This document shows, piece by piece, positions 1-50,377 of a DNA stretch of 64,000 bases. Both the position numbers and the translations under genes were made by a program. The DNA is from Ridgeia piscesae. Lineage: Eukaryota; Annelida; Polychaeta; Sabellida; Siboglinidae. The notes under the pieces were generated by a model, which did not search any database, had not been told where the DNA came from, and worked only from the letters and a program-made list of their open reading frames with translations. The DNA is taken from positions 173,501-237,500 of the forward strand of contig JAODUO010000467.1 in assembly GCA_025642075.2 (NCBI GenBank), read 5' to 3'. Position 1 is the first letter of the stretch; each line of letters starts with the position of its first letter.

Positions 1-705
1 GTGGTGAGGGCAGGGGAGGGAGAGAGTTGGGGGAGTGGCGGGGGCAGGGGAGGGAGAGAGTTGGGGGAGTGGCGAGGGCAGGGGAGGGAGAGTTGGGGGA
101 GTGGCGAGGGCAGGGTAGAGGGAGAGAGATGGGAGGTGGCGGGGCCGGGGGGAGATATGAGCAGTGGCAGGGGGCAGCGGAGAGAGATGGGGGAATGAAG
201 GGGCCAGGGGAGGGAGAGAGATGGGGAGTGGCAGGGGGCAGGGGAGGGAAAGAAAGATGGGGGAGTGGCGGGGCCAGGGGGAGAGAGATGGGGAGTGGCA
301 GGGGAGGGAGAAAGAGATGGGGGAGTGGGGGCAGGGGAGGGAGAGAGATGGGGGAGTGGCCGGGGCATGGGAGGGTGAGAGAGATGGGGATTGACGGTGG
401 CAGGGGAGGGATGGAAAAGGGAGGGAGGGAGATATGGTGGAGTGGCAGTGGCAGGGGAGAGAGAAATGGGGGGTGGCGGGGCTGGGAGAGAGAGAGATGG
501 AGAGTGGCAGGGGGCAGGGGGGATAGAGATGGGGAGTGGCAGGGGGCAGCGGAGAGAGATGGGGGAATGACGGGGCCAGGGAAGGGAGAAAGATGGGGAT
601 TGGCAGTGGGCAGGGGAGGGAGAGAAAGATGGGGGAGTGGCGGGGCTAGGAGAGAGAGATGGGGAGTGGCAGAGGGCAGGGGAGGGAGGGAGAGAGATGG
701 GGGAA
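1..705. repeat. Purine-rich minisatellite (GGGAGAGAGATGGGGGAGTG type)
   Basis: Irregular tandem units of about 25-35 bp made only of G and A with occasional T/C, running from the left edge. Open frames here are repeat artefacts (Gly/Arg/Glu/Trp only). It lies in the intron after exon 23. Confidence 0.9.
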
Positions 706-797
706 TACTTAGCCATCAGAGACTGTAATAATGTTACATAAACTTATTAAATTTAAAAAGATCGATTTTACCAAGGAAAGTGATCAGATGGATTTAC

Positions 798-38457
<37,660 letters not shown>

Positions 38458-38661
38458 TGTCTATGCTGAAAACAATACTAACAACTGTGACTGCTACTGC
38501 TTTGCGCAGTGTTGAACGTTGGCGGGATCTTCGCACCGGGTGTCGTATATCCGTCACCTTTCTGGCAGTTCCGAACGGAGTCTAGCCGACTGTAGCTTCC
38601 ACAAAAGCTGGACGTCTGTCCTGAAGACTCATGCCGGTGTGTGTCCAGTATGCCAGAGTTG

Positions 38662-38832
38662 TGGAATATATGCAGCGGCCCACGCTTTCCTGCTACACGG
38701 TGTGTGGGACTTGGCCGAATCACAGCGAACAGCGCCAGCCCCACACCGTACGCTTGCTTATACGACACGGAAGGCTGCCCCGCCTGTGTGCAGCGGCGCG
38801 TGACTGATCCCGTAGTCGCGCGCGTCTGGTCA
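38662..38832 (-). promoter_or_regulatory. Conserved block upstream of exon 1 (proximal promoter or 5' UTR candidate)
   Basis: About 165 bp, CpG-rich, about 205-375 bp upstream of the exon 1 ATG. It matches the block at 47794-47964 with only about half a dozen differences. On the minus strand it has a TATAAG motif at 38757-38762, about 300 bp before the ATG. A promoter role is inferred from position and conservation; no transcript data were available. Confidence 0.5.
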
Positions 38833-41399
38833 CCGCGGGAATCGACAACTGGTGCCGATGTGAGTACGAACTCACGGAGCGCATTGTTATCGCAGGCGTC
38901 GCTCGACAGAAGGGCGTGTGTCGGTCAGTGTGACGATTGACCGTCGCCGTAGGATCACGATACCATTGAACGACAGCGCGATGAAAGACCTCGATCGACA
39001 CCCCGCATATAAATTAGGCGAAAGAAGGATCGCGGTTCACGTCCCCGCACAGAATTGGCCTACGTCTGTCGACTAGTGTCGGGGGTTGGTGAGGCTGGTA
39101 TCGTCATGAGTGTACAGTTTATTTGTATATTAAATTTTAGTTACGCTTCCACAATACTGCCGCAGTATTCAGCCAATTGCAGAGGAGTTGTCGTCGTGGC
39201 TGGCCGAACACAGCTGCTCTAACAATTTCACTTATTCCACTGGCAAATTGACTGGGCAAGCTACTGAGACTGGAGTCTACTGAAGAACCCCTACGGTGTG
39301 CAAGACGTATACTATGTGTGTACATGTCGACTCTAGGAGAAGACCTGGGTTGGTTAACGAATAGAAATGTTTTGTCATAGATTTTCGAATGTGAATACAG
39401 CCGGGTATTAATTTTAACCAATCCTACGTATTAGCAGAAGTCGTTTAACTTCGACAACGTGCAATGACGTTGCGTCAATCCAACCTGACAGTAGCTGGTG
39501 GTCTGATTTGTATCGGAAAATGACGCACTGTCACACACATGCTAAGTACCCTGGCATTACCAACCAGGCTATTTTTGTCTAGGGTGGGTGTGTGGATCAG
39601 ATAGACCACGGTCGTTGTAGTAGCCGAGTCGTGTCCATTCGTCCGGTTCACATGTACCGCTCTGCTCCATAAAACCGACACAACGCAGCGATACTATCAT
39701 GTTGCTGTCTCGTACACACCTGTATCACAGAAAGGGTCGTGTCTTTCTCGAAACCACGCACATTTTGCTCTGCATAGCCGAAAGATAAACATAGCTCGTA
39801 AGCAAGCATATGATCTATGCAAAGGTGTCCAACACTACATCCAATAAGAGATTCCACGACAGCAATAGGCCTACTCTAGTGACGTTCAACCAATTTCGCA
39901 CTTTTGGGGTCACTTAGTGTAGCAATAGTAAAAAAGGTTTAATTTTACTTGAACAGACAGTTTGAAAATGTTATTATTTTGGATTGTCATTGGCCAGTGT
40001 GTCATTAAACCGAATATTTAACACTATATAAATAGTGTCCACTTACAAAAGCGTTGGACGTATTATGAATGTAAATGAAAGTACTGTTTCTAATACGTGT
40101 CGGTGTGACCACATGACATGTTGCAATTCACTCGAGAATATGGACATAGTTGGCGCGGTTCCCGTTTGCCTTGAATCTTTACACTTTTCTCTTGGCAATC
40201 ATTATCGCACAGATCGAGCAAGGATAACACACCCTGCCTTTTGCACAGTTATTCATTCAGTCTTCACTACATAGATATATCAGATGTCCAAATAATCTAC
40301 CTATCACTGCACTGTCTGACCTCATGTATATGAATTTAGCACCTAAAACACATCGAGTTCATTCTTGGGGCATTTTGCGTAGCACACCGTGTCATTTCGC
40401 CTAGTTAAGTCGGCTGACGTTATACATCTATGTATAGCACCTGGGGAAATTTCACTCATCATTGACACTTTCCCATCACGCCTACCAATTTTTCCAGACA
40501 GGCACCCGTCAAATACGCGTCGCAAGTGACGTGAGTCACGCACCAAAAACGCACCGTACTACGATTGTTTTGCCTACGCCTTCGCCGTTGGCGAATCAAA
40601 TTAGCAATATCTACACCTCTAAAGTTCATTGCGAAACCTGCACTAGGTGCGCGATAGTGGGATTCTATGTCCTGGAGGAAATGCGCGGGTTGTTATAGCC
40701 ACCCCCTTCTTCGTTGGTCCATATAATATATAGGTGGTATAACTGGTATTCAGCTTTCGTCTTAATGGATGAACCAAACTTATACTGGACCAATCCTTTG
40801 GTGCATACGAAGAAACGTACTCGCCCGGAGACATTTACATCACCTAGACCAAACCCGTAAAACAAATTTATTATAAATAATTATTGGAAAATTCTAGGCA
40901 GTCAAAACCTAACATTTATAATAGGTTATAATTATGTTGCATCCCAAACTAATCACCGTACCGTGACTCAAGAGTACTTGAATAACTCAAGCGACACGTA
41001 TCACAATGAACGCATTGCGTCATCTCACCTCATTTAGAATAAAGACAGCTTTCAGGACGGAATTTTTTTCTTTCAGGAGTGTCACATCTAGGTCCCACCC
41101 TTGATAGCGCAGCTAATTACAATTTTTGTTTATCAATGTACGTCATTACAATCTTTATCAATTTACGTCACTAATTTTTTTACCAATTTGCGTCATGTTC
41201 TACAGTCTACTGCGAACCACGTTCAGACTGATGATTTCAGTTCACAAATGCTTAGTCACACACTGGCTTGTAATACACGTTTATGGAGAAACTTCCGGCC
41301 GCCTATTCAATAGTGTGTACCGACACGAGCATTTTGTTGGTGGGTCTTCAAACACCATGTTATGTGTTGGACACACCACATCATGTCATTTGTCATCCG

Positions 41400-41560
41400 A
41401 TGGGATGTTCTGCATTTGGAAGACCGAGACTGCGATGGGAGGATGGCACGAAGAGAGACTCGGAAAGAGAGGGAGAGAAATGGAGCCCAAGAGGAATAAA
41501 TGTAGGGAATTGGAGATGGATGATTCACCGATTATTGCACCGGTTATAACTAACTATACA
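41400..41560 (+). mobile_element. LINE C-terminal relic upstream of the gene
   Basis: Plus frame GRPRLRWEDGTKRDSEREG followed by EKW and NVGNWRWMI resembles the 'GRP.LRW.D....DL...G..W...A.DR..WR.li' end of animal LINE proteins. Short and frame-damaged upstream. Confidence 0.5.
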
Positions 41561-42009
41561 TTTAAGTCACGGGAAAACTACAGGACGGCGTCATCTGTTG
41601 AAATGTAAATAAAGTCGTCGTCACCATCATCGTAATCAGAGGCGGGGGAGGCGTTTGTAGTTGTGGTTGGGAAACATCAATGACAGTTCACTCCTTAGGC
41701 CGTTCCCCCCGCTTGTATTCATGTTCCAGTGACAGGTTAACCGTGACGGTTACACGTCGCTGCACATAGGCGTTTGTGGTCGAAACTGAAGTCACTGCAG
41801 ACGAACATAGGCCCGGTTACTAGTTGATTCAAAGCAGTAGTCTAAGCACATCGCTTCATGACATGTACATTTTTGAACGCCCACACATTTCCACAACATC
41901 TCAACTTGCGTCACAAGTAGGTATCTACCAGACACGCCGCAATTAGTTGATAGTTTAGCTTAGCACGTAGGTGATCTACCTCCCTCTCTTATCCCCCTCC
42001 CTTCCTAGA

Positions 42010-42082
42010 CACATACACACACGCGCGCGCGCACACACACACACGAACACACACACACACGCGCGCGCGCCACACACCGCGC

Positions 42083-42142
<60 letters not shown>
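42010..42142. repeat. (AC/GC)n followed by (TA)n
   Basis: Alternating purine-pyrimidine DNA (acacac, gcgcgc, then about 60 bp of TA), with the potential to adopt Z-form or cruciform structure. A poly-C run of about 20 follows at 42443-42463. Confidence 0.9.
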
Positions 42143-42144
<2 letters not shown>

Positions 42145-42879
42145 TAACTTACCACAGTAAACAAGACGTGTCTTACAACCGAAATGTTATATAAAAAATC
42201 CATCTTTGAATGTGTCCTCCAGCCAGCACATTTTAGGAGGAACAAAACACAAATCACCCATATATTATTATTTAAACAACATTACAACCAGGCTATTCAG
42301 AGTAACTGGTCAACAAGTGATCCATTGATACAGATATGTTTGACGTCCTTGTGGAGTTTAATGTGCAGTTCTGTCCCGCTGTAAGCGTACTGCATAGAGA
42401 TGGGCTAGACACACAAACGGCTTCAAACCAAATCACCGAATCCCCCCCCCCCCCCCCCCCCCCATTACTCATCCAAGCAACCGTTCTATCTAATACATGG
42501 GTGCAGTTATGACTGACTGGCATTACTTGTTATCAAACAGTTATTATTGATGGAGCTGTTTACCATATTTATTAGTAAACAAGTGTTCCTTTGATAAATA
42601 TGAATTTGATGTGCTGTACGCGTTTGTAGTGAACGCATGCATGAAACGTGAAATTATACTAAAATGATGAACTTAGTAGGTATTGTAGACGCATACTTTT
42701 GGATTCCTTCACAGTGGTCAGTGTAGTAATTTCTGGATTTGGTGAGAACTCGTTATATTTGGTTACGACTTAACGGGTTTTTTTTGGCTGAATTTTGCAG
42801 GCACCTATATACATAAATAATGTATAATCTGACAAAAAGGAAGACGTTTACTTTAATTTTTAATTGTTTCTAACGCTAT

Positions 42880-43112
42880 GCCCGTTTCAAATATGTCTAA
42901 GACCTTTTAATCTCCATTTCTTGTATGAGACCTTATAATCCCAATGGTATAGACTAGCCCAGAGGCCAACTGGGGTTACTGCCTTTTCCGGAAGACACAG
43001 GGAAAGTGCGATGAACAAAATATACCTAGTTTCGAAGGAGTGGATTCGAATCGTGTCTATTGATAGTTCAGTAGTTCAACTGAGCTATATTCTGAGGCCG
43101 AAGCCAGTGATA
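42880..43112 (-). mobile_element. tRNA-derived SINE
   Basis: Minus strand: A box tagctcagttgaac, then anticodon-like loop, then B box cgattcgaatcc (43030-43100). This is followed by a tRNA-unrelated body reading gtcttccggaaaaggcag and a tail ending with two 'aaggtctta'-like units. Head and body order fit a SINE2-type element. Confidence 0.55.
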
Positions 43113-43316
43113 GTCCTAGAACAGATCTTGTAAATTACCCGAGCCAGCGGCAAGTGGCGAATGGACAAACACAGACTGCAGTGGCGGTCTCTGGTGGAAG
43201 CCTTGTTGCAAACTAGCTGGAAGTGGATTATTCATGCAGCATAAAACTAGACCTGCCTTGGTCATGAAAGGACGGCCATTTCGGATGATAGACAGTCAGT
43301 CCGACAGACCGACAGA

Positions 43317-43393
43317 TACAGAGACGCACACGCACACGCACACGCACACGCACACGCACACGCACACGCACACGCACACGCACACACACACGC

Positions 43394-43432
<39 letters not shown>
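43317..43432. repeat. (CACACG)n / (CA)n microsatellite
   Basis: About ten cacacg hexamers grading into pure CA. Long Thr/His frames are artefacts. Confidence 0.95.
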
Positions 43433-43764
43433 ACCATAGTAAATAAATGGTAATACGCCACATACGAACTATTGCGATCCACGTAAACACCAGGTGTCCT
43501 TTGTTGCAACGGTTGCCGCAAAAACATCGAAGAAAAGCCTCGGGATAGGCTCTATGTATTAGCTTGGTGACGTAAGCTTTGCGATGTTTACCTTTACCAG
43601 CATGTGAGTAGTATTGCTAGGCGTGGCCAACAAGGAACGTTGACTGGGTATTGACTACCTGCCGACGGAAGCCCCGCCTGCCATCACATAGTCGACGAAA
43701 TGTTCCCGTGTCTTGGCAACACATTAGTAAGTTCGTCTGTGCGAGTCTTTTCCCCGCTTCCACA

Positions 43765-43774
43765 TCCTCTCTCT

Positions 43775-43808
<34 letters not shown>

Positions 43809-43862
43809 TCCCTCCCTCCCTCCCTCCCTCCCTCCCTCCCTCCCTCCCTCTTTCTCTTTCTC
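43765..43862. repeat. (CT)n and (CCCT)n microsatellite
   Basis: Pyrimidine-only tract, ctctct followed by ccct units. Ser/Leu/Pro frames across it are artefacts. Confidence 0.95.
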
Positions 43863-45130
43863 GTCAACCCGTTTATTCCTTCATGCCCCTTTCATCTTTT
43901 TCCCCGGCTAAAACCTTTTTTTTATAACAAACCCGCCATTCGACAGTCCCTTTGCATTCCAATGACTATTCGTAGCTTGTCAAAAAACATTCGCATATTG
44001 TTATAATTTTCATAAACAAAATTTCCCGCGGGGAAGCCGTCTGTGGTTTGGATAAACTCGCAACCCGCCCTGCCAACCCTTAAAGGGGTTGTGCATATGA
44101 AGGGTTTTCGTGAGGTTCAACAAATTTGAACAGCAGTGAAGTTACTGTGAAGATTCGTCACCAGCTGCAGGTTCCGGCTGTGGTACAGGTTTTCACGAGT
44201 CTCAATGAGTGCAGTTGGAGGTTTTGTGCCCTCTCGCTGGCTACCCTTTCTGGAACCATCCCTGGTACTGGATTGTTTTCTTCAAAGTGCGCATTTGTAG
44301 CCGAAAAGACGAACTTGGATAAGCAATTTTTATTATTAAGCATACATGCTCGATTAGGCCTGATTAATTGTGTAACAACAATAACAACGCACCAAGGGTC
44401 GATTTTAACGGTATTCTGTTACTCGGAGCATCCCAGATTTTGCAACGGATTATCAGACTTAACGAATTGATTACCACTATAACTATAAGCTGGAATGTAG
44501 AAGTAGATTTTAACGGTAGACATTAGTTCTTATACAGCGCCATATTCAGTCCACGGAAATGCTCAAAGCGCTTTACACTTTACTTCACTGGCAGACCTTT
44601 TCAATCAGACCCCATCCCAACTTCTTTTGAGGGAAGCACCCAACCACGCTACAATTAATGCGCGAAGGCTGCTCGTACAAATATCCAGCTAAAACAAGCG
44701 CCATGAATATGGACCTACAGGAATAATTAATGTATTATACTTAGCAAACTTCACCAGTGATCAAGAAATAGCCACCTGGGCACCAGCTTTTCGTCATATA
44801 ATATTTTGTTGCAATTTTTGTTTCAGAAGATTTTCTGCATGACAGGAACCTAAGTGAAAGTTGTTAAAGTGTCGTGTGTGTGCTGTAATGTCAGCTCGAG
44901 GAGACGTCATGTCGCTGCAGTAATGTAATTCACACATTAAACTGTTATCAACATTCACTTTTGACGGAGTTCTCGCGTATAACTTTGATTGTTACGTAAG
45001 CAAACCGCGAAGTACTGGACGTATCAATACGACATTGATTGTTGTATTGTGACGTCACACGTCGTCGTCGTCGGTATCCGCATGTCTCGTGAGACGATGA
45101 CGTAGCACCCGAAGCGTTTTCAAAAGCCAT

Positions 45131-45805
45131 GTAAGTCTGCTCTCGAAAACGAGGTTATGGGCACTTGGGGGCAGGAAGACCATATCCTATATGTTGACAC
45201 ATGGAACTTTGTTTTGTTTTTATTGTCATAATCGGACTGTCCCCAAATAGTGTTTCACAGTTATATTTTTCGAAGGATAATTACAAATAGAAGCAGCGGG
45301 ACATTTTGCCGGTAACAATGGTAACGGAAATCATGCCAGTTAATCGATTATTATGGTGGTTGCCATGGCATCGCCGGCTAGTACTTGTGTTGGGCAATCT
45401 TAACTTGTAATGAAGAATGCCATCTTTCGCGCAGTACACCCTGTTTTGGGGCAAATGTATACATATGTTATGATTACGTGCATTTAGACAATTTGTCAGA
45501 TATAAGTGCTTATCGAACTGTTGTGAAACCACAACGTACAGCAATGTAAAATGCAAATCCCGTAAACGACACATACGGCCTAGAATCGTGTATACTTTCT
45601 GCGCTACCTAAATCGCTATGTGTCTGTGACAGTGCTAAACTCAACATTAAATTGGACATTTAAGATAAGAAAGGTATAACGCAATATATTTATGACCTGA
45701 TATTCCTAGTATTTATCAGTCGGAAGCTATAACTGTCATCCGATCAGCTCCAGTCGCGTGGAGTATCGCCATGTATCGTGACCCACTTACAGGCCCTACT
45801 GACGC
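45131..45805 (-). repeat. Dispersed repeat, inverted partner of 61425-62155
   Basis: Matches the reverse complement of 61425-62155 over nearly its full length. Shared blocks include ttgggggcagga, tttgttttgttttt, cgaaggat.attacaa, gttgccatggca and cgccatgtatcgtgaccca. Identity is roughly 70-80% by eye. No coding frame is shared; family not recognised. Confidence 0.75.
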
Positions 45806-45908
45806 CGTTATCTCCTTCCGCATGGCTTTACTGTCAGCCAAATGATTGCATTTTTTCTTTTTTAATTACTTAGAACTTATGTTTAACAATAGTTGATGTA
45901 GGCCTACA

Positions 45909-46061
<153 letters not shown>

Positions 46062-46865
46062 TTCCTGCCCTTTTTAGGTCAAAAATAAACATCTTGTTCT
46101 TGGTATCATCTGCATTCTGTATGCCACCCCGTACTATGATCCGGTCGTCGGCTATGCATTCCCAGGTGTTGATATCGATGTCGGCCAGCTTCATGTCTCT
46201 GTTGCAGATGTCCTTAAAGCGGAGACGGGGACGCTCCACTGGTCGCACTCTTTCAGAGAGCTCTCGTACAGCAGGTCCTATCGGATTCGACCAGAATCCA
46301 TCCGCCGAACGTATCCCAATCATTCGAGAACCCTTTTGGCTTAAGAGAGCGCATTTGCTAGGGATACATGCACGTTGCAACAGCTCCGAATTGGTCGCCT
46401 TGTCTTGCCAGCAGGCACGCGGCAAGCGTCTGAGGCACCGCAAATGAAAGCTGCTCAGTCGCTTTTCACGGCTTGCATATATACATCGTCCATGCTTCAT
46501 TACCATACAGTAGAATGCTAAGAACGCAGGTTTTCTGTCAGGTGATTGTTGTCCCAAACCCTCTTTTTCAGCCTTAGCGACCCATGTGTTCACGTCCACT
46601 CCGAGAGACACTGACAGGAAGATCGTGGACCCAAGGTAAGGGAAGGTATCGACCACTTCAAAGGTGTGACCATCTATGGCAATGGACGGAATGCTGGGCC
46701 ATGATGTTCGTCTTTATCAGACCGAACTCCCTGCAGCCACGGGACAGCCGACCCACCAAGCTCTATAAGTGGGCCTCTGTGTGCAATATACCAGGGAGGC
46801 ATCATCAGCATCGACCATCTCCCGAATCAGGGCCTCTCTTATTTCGTTTTTGGATCGAAGCCGAG
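46062..46865 (-). mobile_element. Decayed LINE reverse transcriptase, C-terminal half
   Basis: Minus-strand pieces in order: KNEIREALIREMVDADDASLV (split here: KNEIREALIRE, then MVDADDASLV), which holds the reverse-transcriptase ADD active-site motif; then VVDTFPYLGSTI; then the long frame with HLRCLRRLPRACWQDK, RPRLRFKDICNRDMK and TWECIADDR. This is the standard order of animal non-LTR retrotransposon proteins. At least one frameshift separates the ADD part from the YLGST part. The 5' end is cut by a (GA)n tract. Confidence 0.8.
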
Positions 46866-46910
46866 CGATGTTGCCCGCCCGCTCGCTCGCCTGCCTGCCT
46901 CGCTGTCTGT

Positions 46911-46911
46911 C

Positions 46912-47004
<93 letters not shown>

Positions 47005-47074
47005 CCTCCTCCCTCCCTCCCTCCCTCGCTCCTCCCTCCCTCTCCCTCCTCTCTCTCTCTCTCTCTCTCTCATC
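46911..47074. repeat. (CT)n microsatellite
   Basis: About 90 bp of pure CT, then CCCT and more CT. It gives Arg/Glu or Ser/Leu frames that are not genes. Confidence 0.95.
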
Positions 47075-47511
47075 CCTTTCTCTCTCGTAGAACTGCTCTT
47101 TCATATCGTCCAGTTCTCACTGTCAATACTTCCCTTTAGGGAATTTACCTTGCGCATCCAAATAGTACTTGTTCAATTGCTTATTTATTTAATCCGTTCC
47201 ACATCAATGAATAAGGGACTAGGTCACTGTAATCTGCGCAAGGATTAACTTATTATTAACAGGTAATCCAATATGCATAACAAATGCGCATTAGCACCAT
47301 TGTCAACACGATAGACACAGTTCCAATATTAATATCCAAACAACAGATTCACGGACTCACGCAACCAGACTTGTTGACACGTTCGGTCGACGTATGCTAT
47401 AGACAGAACTCGTCCTTATATGAAACACGGTTCACTGCTCACTCCTGGGACTCTGTGCTGCGATGCGATGCGAGATCAATACAGACGAAATAGAAAATGT
47501 GTTTTCCTTAC

Positions 47512-47577
47512 CTGAGCATCTGTTGTACCAGCTAAAACGACGATCAACAGCACGAACGTAGTCCAGCGATGATTCAT
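47512..47577 (-). CDS. Second signal-peptide exon (alternative first exon or duplicated relic)
   Basis: Encodes 22 residues, MNHRWTTFVLLIV followed by VLAGTTDAQ, ending at a phase-0 donor GTAAGG. Aligned to Met5 onward of the exon at 38380-38457, 13 of 22 residues match, including the MN.RW start and the DAQ end. No lectin or other coding exon lies between the two first exons, so it could splice over 38 kb to exon 2 at 29048 as an alternative start. It may instead be the only surviving piece of a duplicated gene. The ATG, hydrophobic core and donor are all intact, which argues for use. Confidence 0.65.
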
Positions 47578-47793
47578 CGCGATCTCAAAAAACATTGACG
47601 GAAATGACTTAATACGTTATTGAGACAATTTAGTTCTTCATTCAGAGTGGTGTATTGACTGGATCCTCGCCCAGAGTCAATGTGTCCTTCACTATCCTCG
47701 CTGTTTCAAACGGATACTAGCCGACTGTAGCTTCTACTGAAACTGTGCGTCTTTCCTGAAGAATCGCGAGGTTTAGTGGCCAATATATTAGGG

Positions 47794-47964
47794 TTGTGGA
47801 ATATATGCAGCGGCCCACGCTTTCCTGCTACACGGTGTGTGGGACTTGGCCGAATCACAGCGAACAGCGCCAGCCCCACACCGTGCGCTTGCTTATACGA
47901 CACGGAAGGCTGCCCCGCCTGTGTGCAGCCGCGCGTGACTGATCCGCTGGTCGCGCGAGTTGAA
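47794..47964 (-). promoter_or_regulatory. Twin of the conserved block, upstream of the second first exon
   Basis: Near-identical to 38662-38832 and placed the same distance (about 220-390 bp) before its ATG. The TATAAG motif is retained at 47892-47897. Flanking DNA on both sides is much less similar between the two copies. Confidence 0.5.
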
Positions 47965-49069
47965 ATGATCATCGCTGAAGAAGAGACCAAGGAGCCGGGG
48001 AACTGATACGTTAAGTGCATGTTGTGACAACGACAATAATACATAATGAAAAACAAATACATTAGAAAAGGACATCCGCATAATATGGTTCTAACAACTC
48101 GTATATTCAATTCAAGTCAAAACGATTCATTACTGGGAACTTTGTAATTGGATTGTACATACAGTTTCGATAAAATTCACAAAGTCTTACTACAATCAAC
48201 TGTCAATAAACTGAAGGTAAATTAATTACATTAACACAAAATAAATTACTTTAAATATAAAATCAAGTCTCCTGCTTTGCTGGGGCTGACATAGTTAGGA
48301 GTTATATAGTTGATGTTTAGTCGTCTGAGCTACGGAGACACACTGGAATTCCTTGCCAATGACGGAGAAAATATGCCGAGGTTTGTACAGTGAAATTAGT
48401 TTGAACGTTCCATAGGCAAATCACATCGGAAACATCAACAGTTCCAACAATTTTCATATTGTTGCATTGTCTGACCTCTGACCTCATACACATTTGTTTC
48501 TCTTAGTTATATGTTGCAGTTCATCGGCTTTTAATGTGCAATGATCCGTGTCACTCCGGTGTGTGTGTTCTCAGTATGCGCTCTCTGTGTAATACAGTTG
48601 TACCTGTGCGTTATTTCACGCAACATTGAGAATTTCCCACGACACGTATGCATTTTCCGAGACCATGGACGACAAGTACACACGGTGACCGCAGGACAGA
48701 ATTGACGAGTCATGTCCAAAATGATGCCGTGGTATTGTAACTACGCCTTCGCCGTAAGCGAAGCAAACAATATCGCAAGAGTCCGTTGCGAAATCGGGGC
48801 TAGATGAGCGATGGGGGCCATGTAATTACCGGTGGTAATATGCGGGATGTAGCATCGTCCGTAGGTTGTGTTAGTTATAGGTCACCTTGTTTACAATATC
48901 ACCGCCGCCCCCGATGGATAAGGGTATACGCAACGTTAAGTGCAACCGACGAAACAAAACCATCTGCTGTCTTATTGGGCTGACATTTGGCAGCAATTGA
49001 GGTCATTTTAATTGGGTGACGCAGACTGCGTGTAAAGTGTTAAAGATCGTAAAAATATATATATTCTTA

Positions 49070-49152
49070 TAGACGTGTGTGCGTGTGCGTGTGCGTGTGT
49101 GTGTGTGTGTGCGTGTGCGTGTGCGTGAGTGCGTGCGTGCGTGCGTGGCTGG

Positions 49153-49188
<36 letters not shown>

Positions 49189-49200
49189 TGGTGGCGTATA
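49070..49200. repeat. (GTGC)n / (GT)n microsatellite
   Basis: Alternating GT and GTGC units. Frames of Cys/Val/Arg here are artefacts. Confidence 0.92.
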
Positions 49201-49567
49201 TGTGCCCGTGCTTTGCACGTGCGTACTTTTAGAAGTGTGGGTTGTTGTGTGTGTGTGGTCCCCGTAGGGGGTTATGTCTCTGCGTTCGTGTGTCTACATA
49301 CTTATGTATACCCCTATAAGTTGAAACAGTAACACAGATGGTATTGCGTATCTTTAAAAAAACTAGAATCAACTTGTATGTATATTGCAAAGTAGGAATA
49401 TTTACCCGTTATTAAATAAAACAGTAATCATACCATCACAAACTGGGAATAGTTATCCTTTTTACGTAAAACAGTAAGCATACTCTCTAAATCCAACTGG
49501 CAAGGCGAATATGTCAGAGGTATACCTCATCTGTAAGACAATAGACAATCACAGTTCTTGCGGGTAA

Positions 49568-49806
49568 TAGAGTCGACTCACCGAAGCAGCAATCGTACTG
49601 TAAATACCTATTTGCAAGGATCGCAATGGACGGTTTTCGTCATGTATCTTAATTCAGCAGCAAGACAATCCGATCCACGTAATCAGAGGGTCGGGTACAC
49701 ATTGAGTCATTGAGCAGTGTGATTAAACTATTATTAGTAAGGTTGACTCATCGTAGAAAGTAGAGTCGACTCACTGAAGCAGCAATTGTACTGTAAATAC
49801 CTCAAG
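49568..49806. repeat. Pair of direct repeats of about 45 bp
   Basis: The stretch beginning gagtcgactcac and ending actgtaaatacct occurs at about 49569-49612 and again at about 49763-49804 with two or three differences. Each contains the palindrome GAGTCGACTC. Confidence 0.75.
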
Positions 49807-50377
49807 CAGCAAGGATAATTAACATAGACTACACGTTATATAAATAAATCGTCGTCGTCACCTTCATCGTCGTCAGCGGTGACAATAAGGGTGTGTGTGC
49901 CGGAAGTAGTGGTGGTACAGGGTCAACGACCCCACAGACTTCAGCACAGTCACAGCAGGGAGGTGTTTTTATCTCCGATGCTTGTTTTTTCCATCCAATT
50001 CATCGTCTACATTGTACCGTTGGTCACACGTCGCCGCGTCTGTGGCGGCGAATGAAGTCAACAGCGGTAGTTCTCACTGCAGCCGACGAACATTGGCCCG
50101 ACTAATACCCGAAACAGAGACGTCACCTGCCGTAACCTACGCAACTAGCGCCAGGTTCTATTGGCAAGTCGACGCCTACGTAATGACATGTTCACAGACT
50201 CTTATGTTGCGTCACAGACACAACTCGTTTTTATTGGTATTGGTTTACTCCGATCGAGATGTGTATTGCACGACTTTTTTGTCCCCAGTGATATGGTTGT
50301 TATGATAACGAGGGCCCAGGATGTGGCAAGGTATCAACTCCCACCTGTTATTTGTATTTATATATATATACACGATT

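Larger units (their letters stand above)
47500..50220. repeat. Distal copy of the collinear duplication
   Basis: Partner of 38373-41960, in the same orientation. It is shorter, because the proximal copy holds an extra LINE-like fragment and other insertions. It carries the second signal-peptide exon and the second conserved upstream block. Confidence 0.6.

Noticed and set aside
47706..48110. 134-codon open frame over the conserved upstream block
   Set aside because: The frame is partly shared with 38478-38768, but differences between copies are not biased to silent sites and there is no shared ATG, so I treat the block as promoter/5' UTR.
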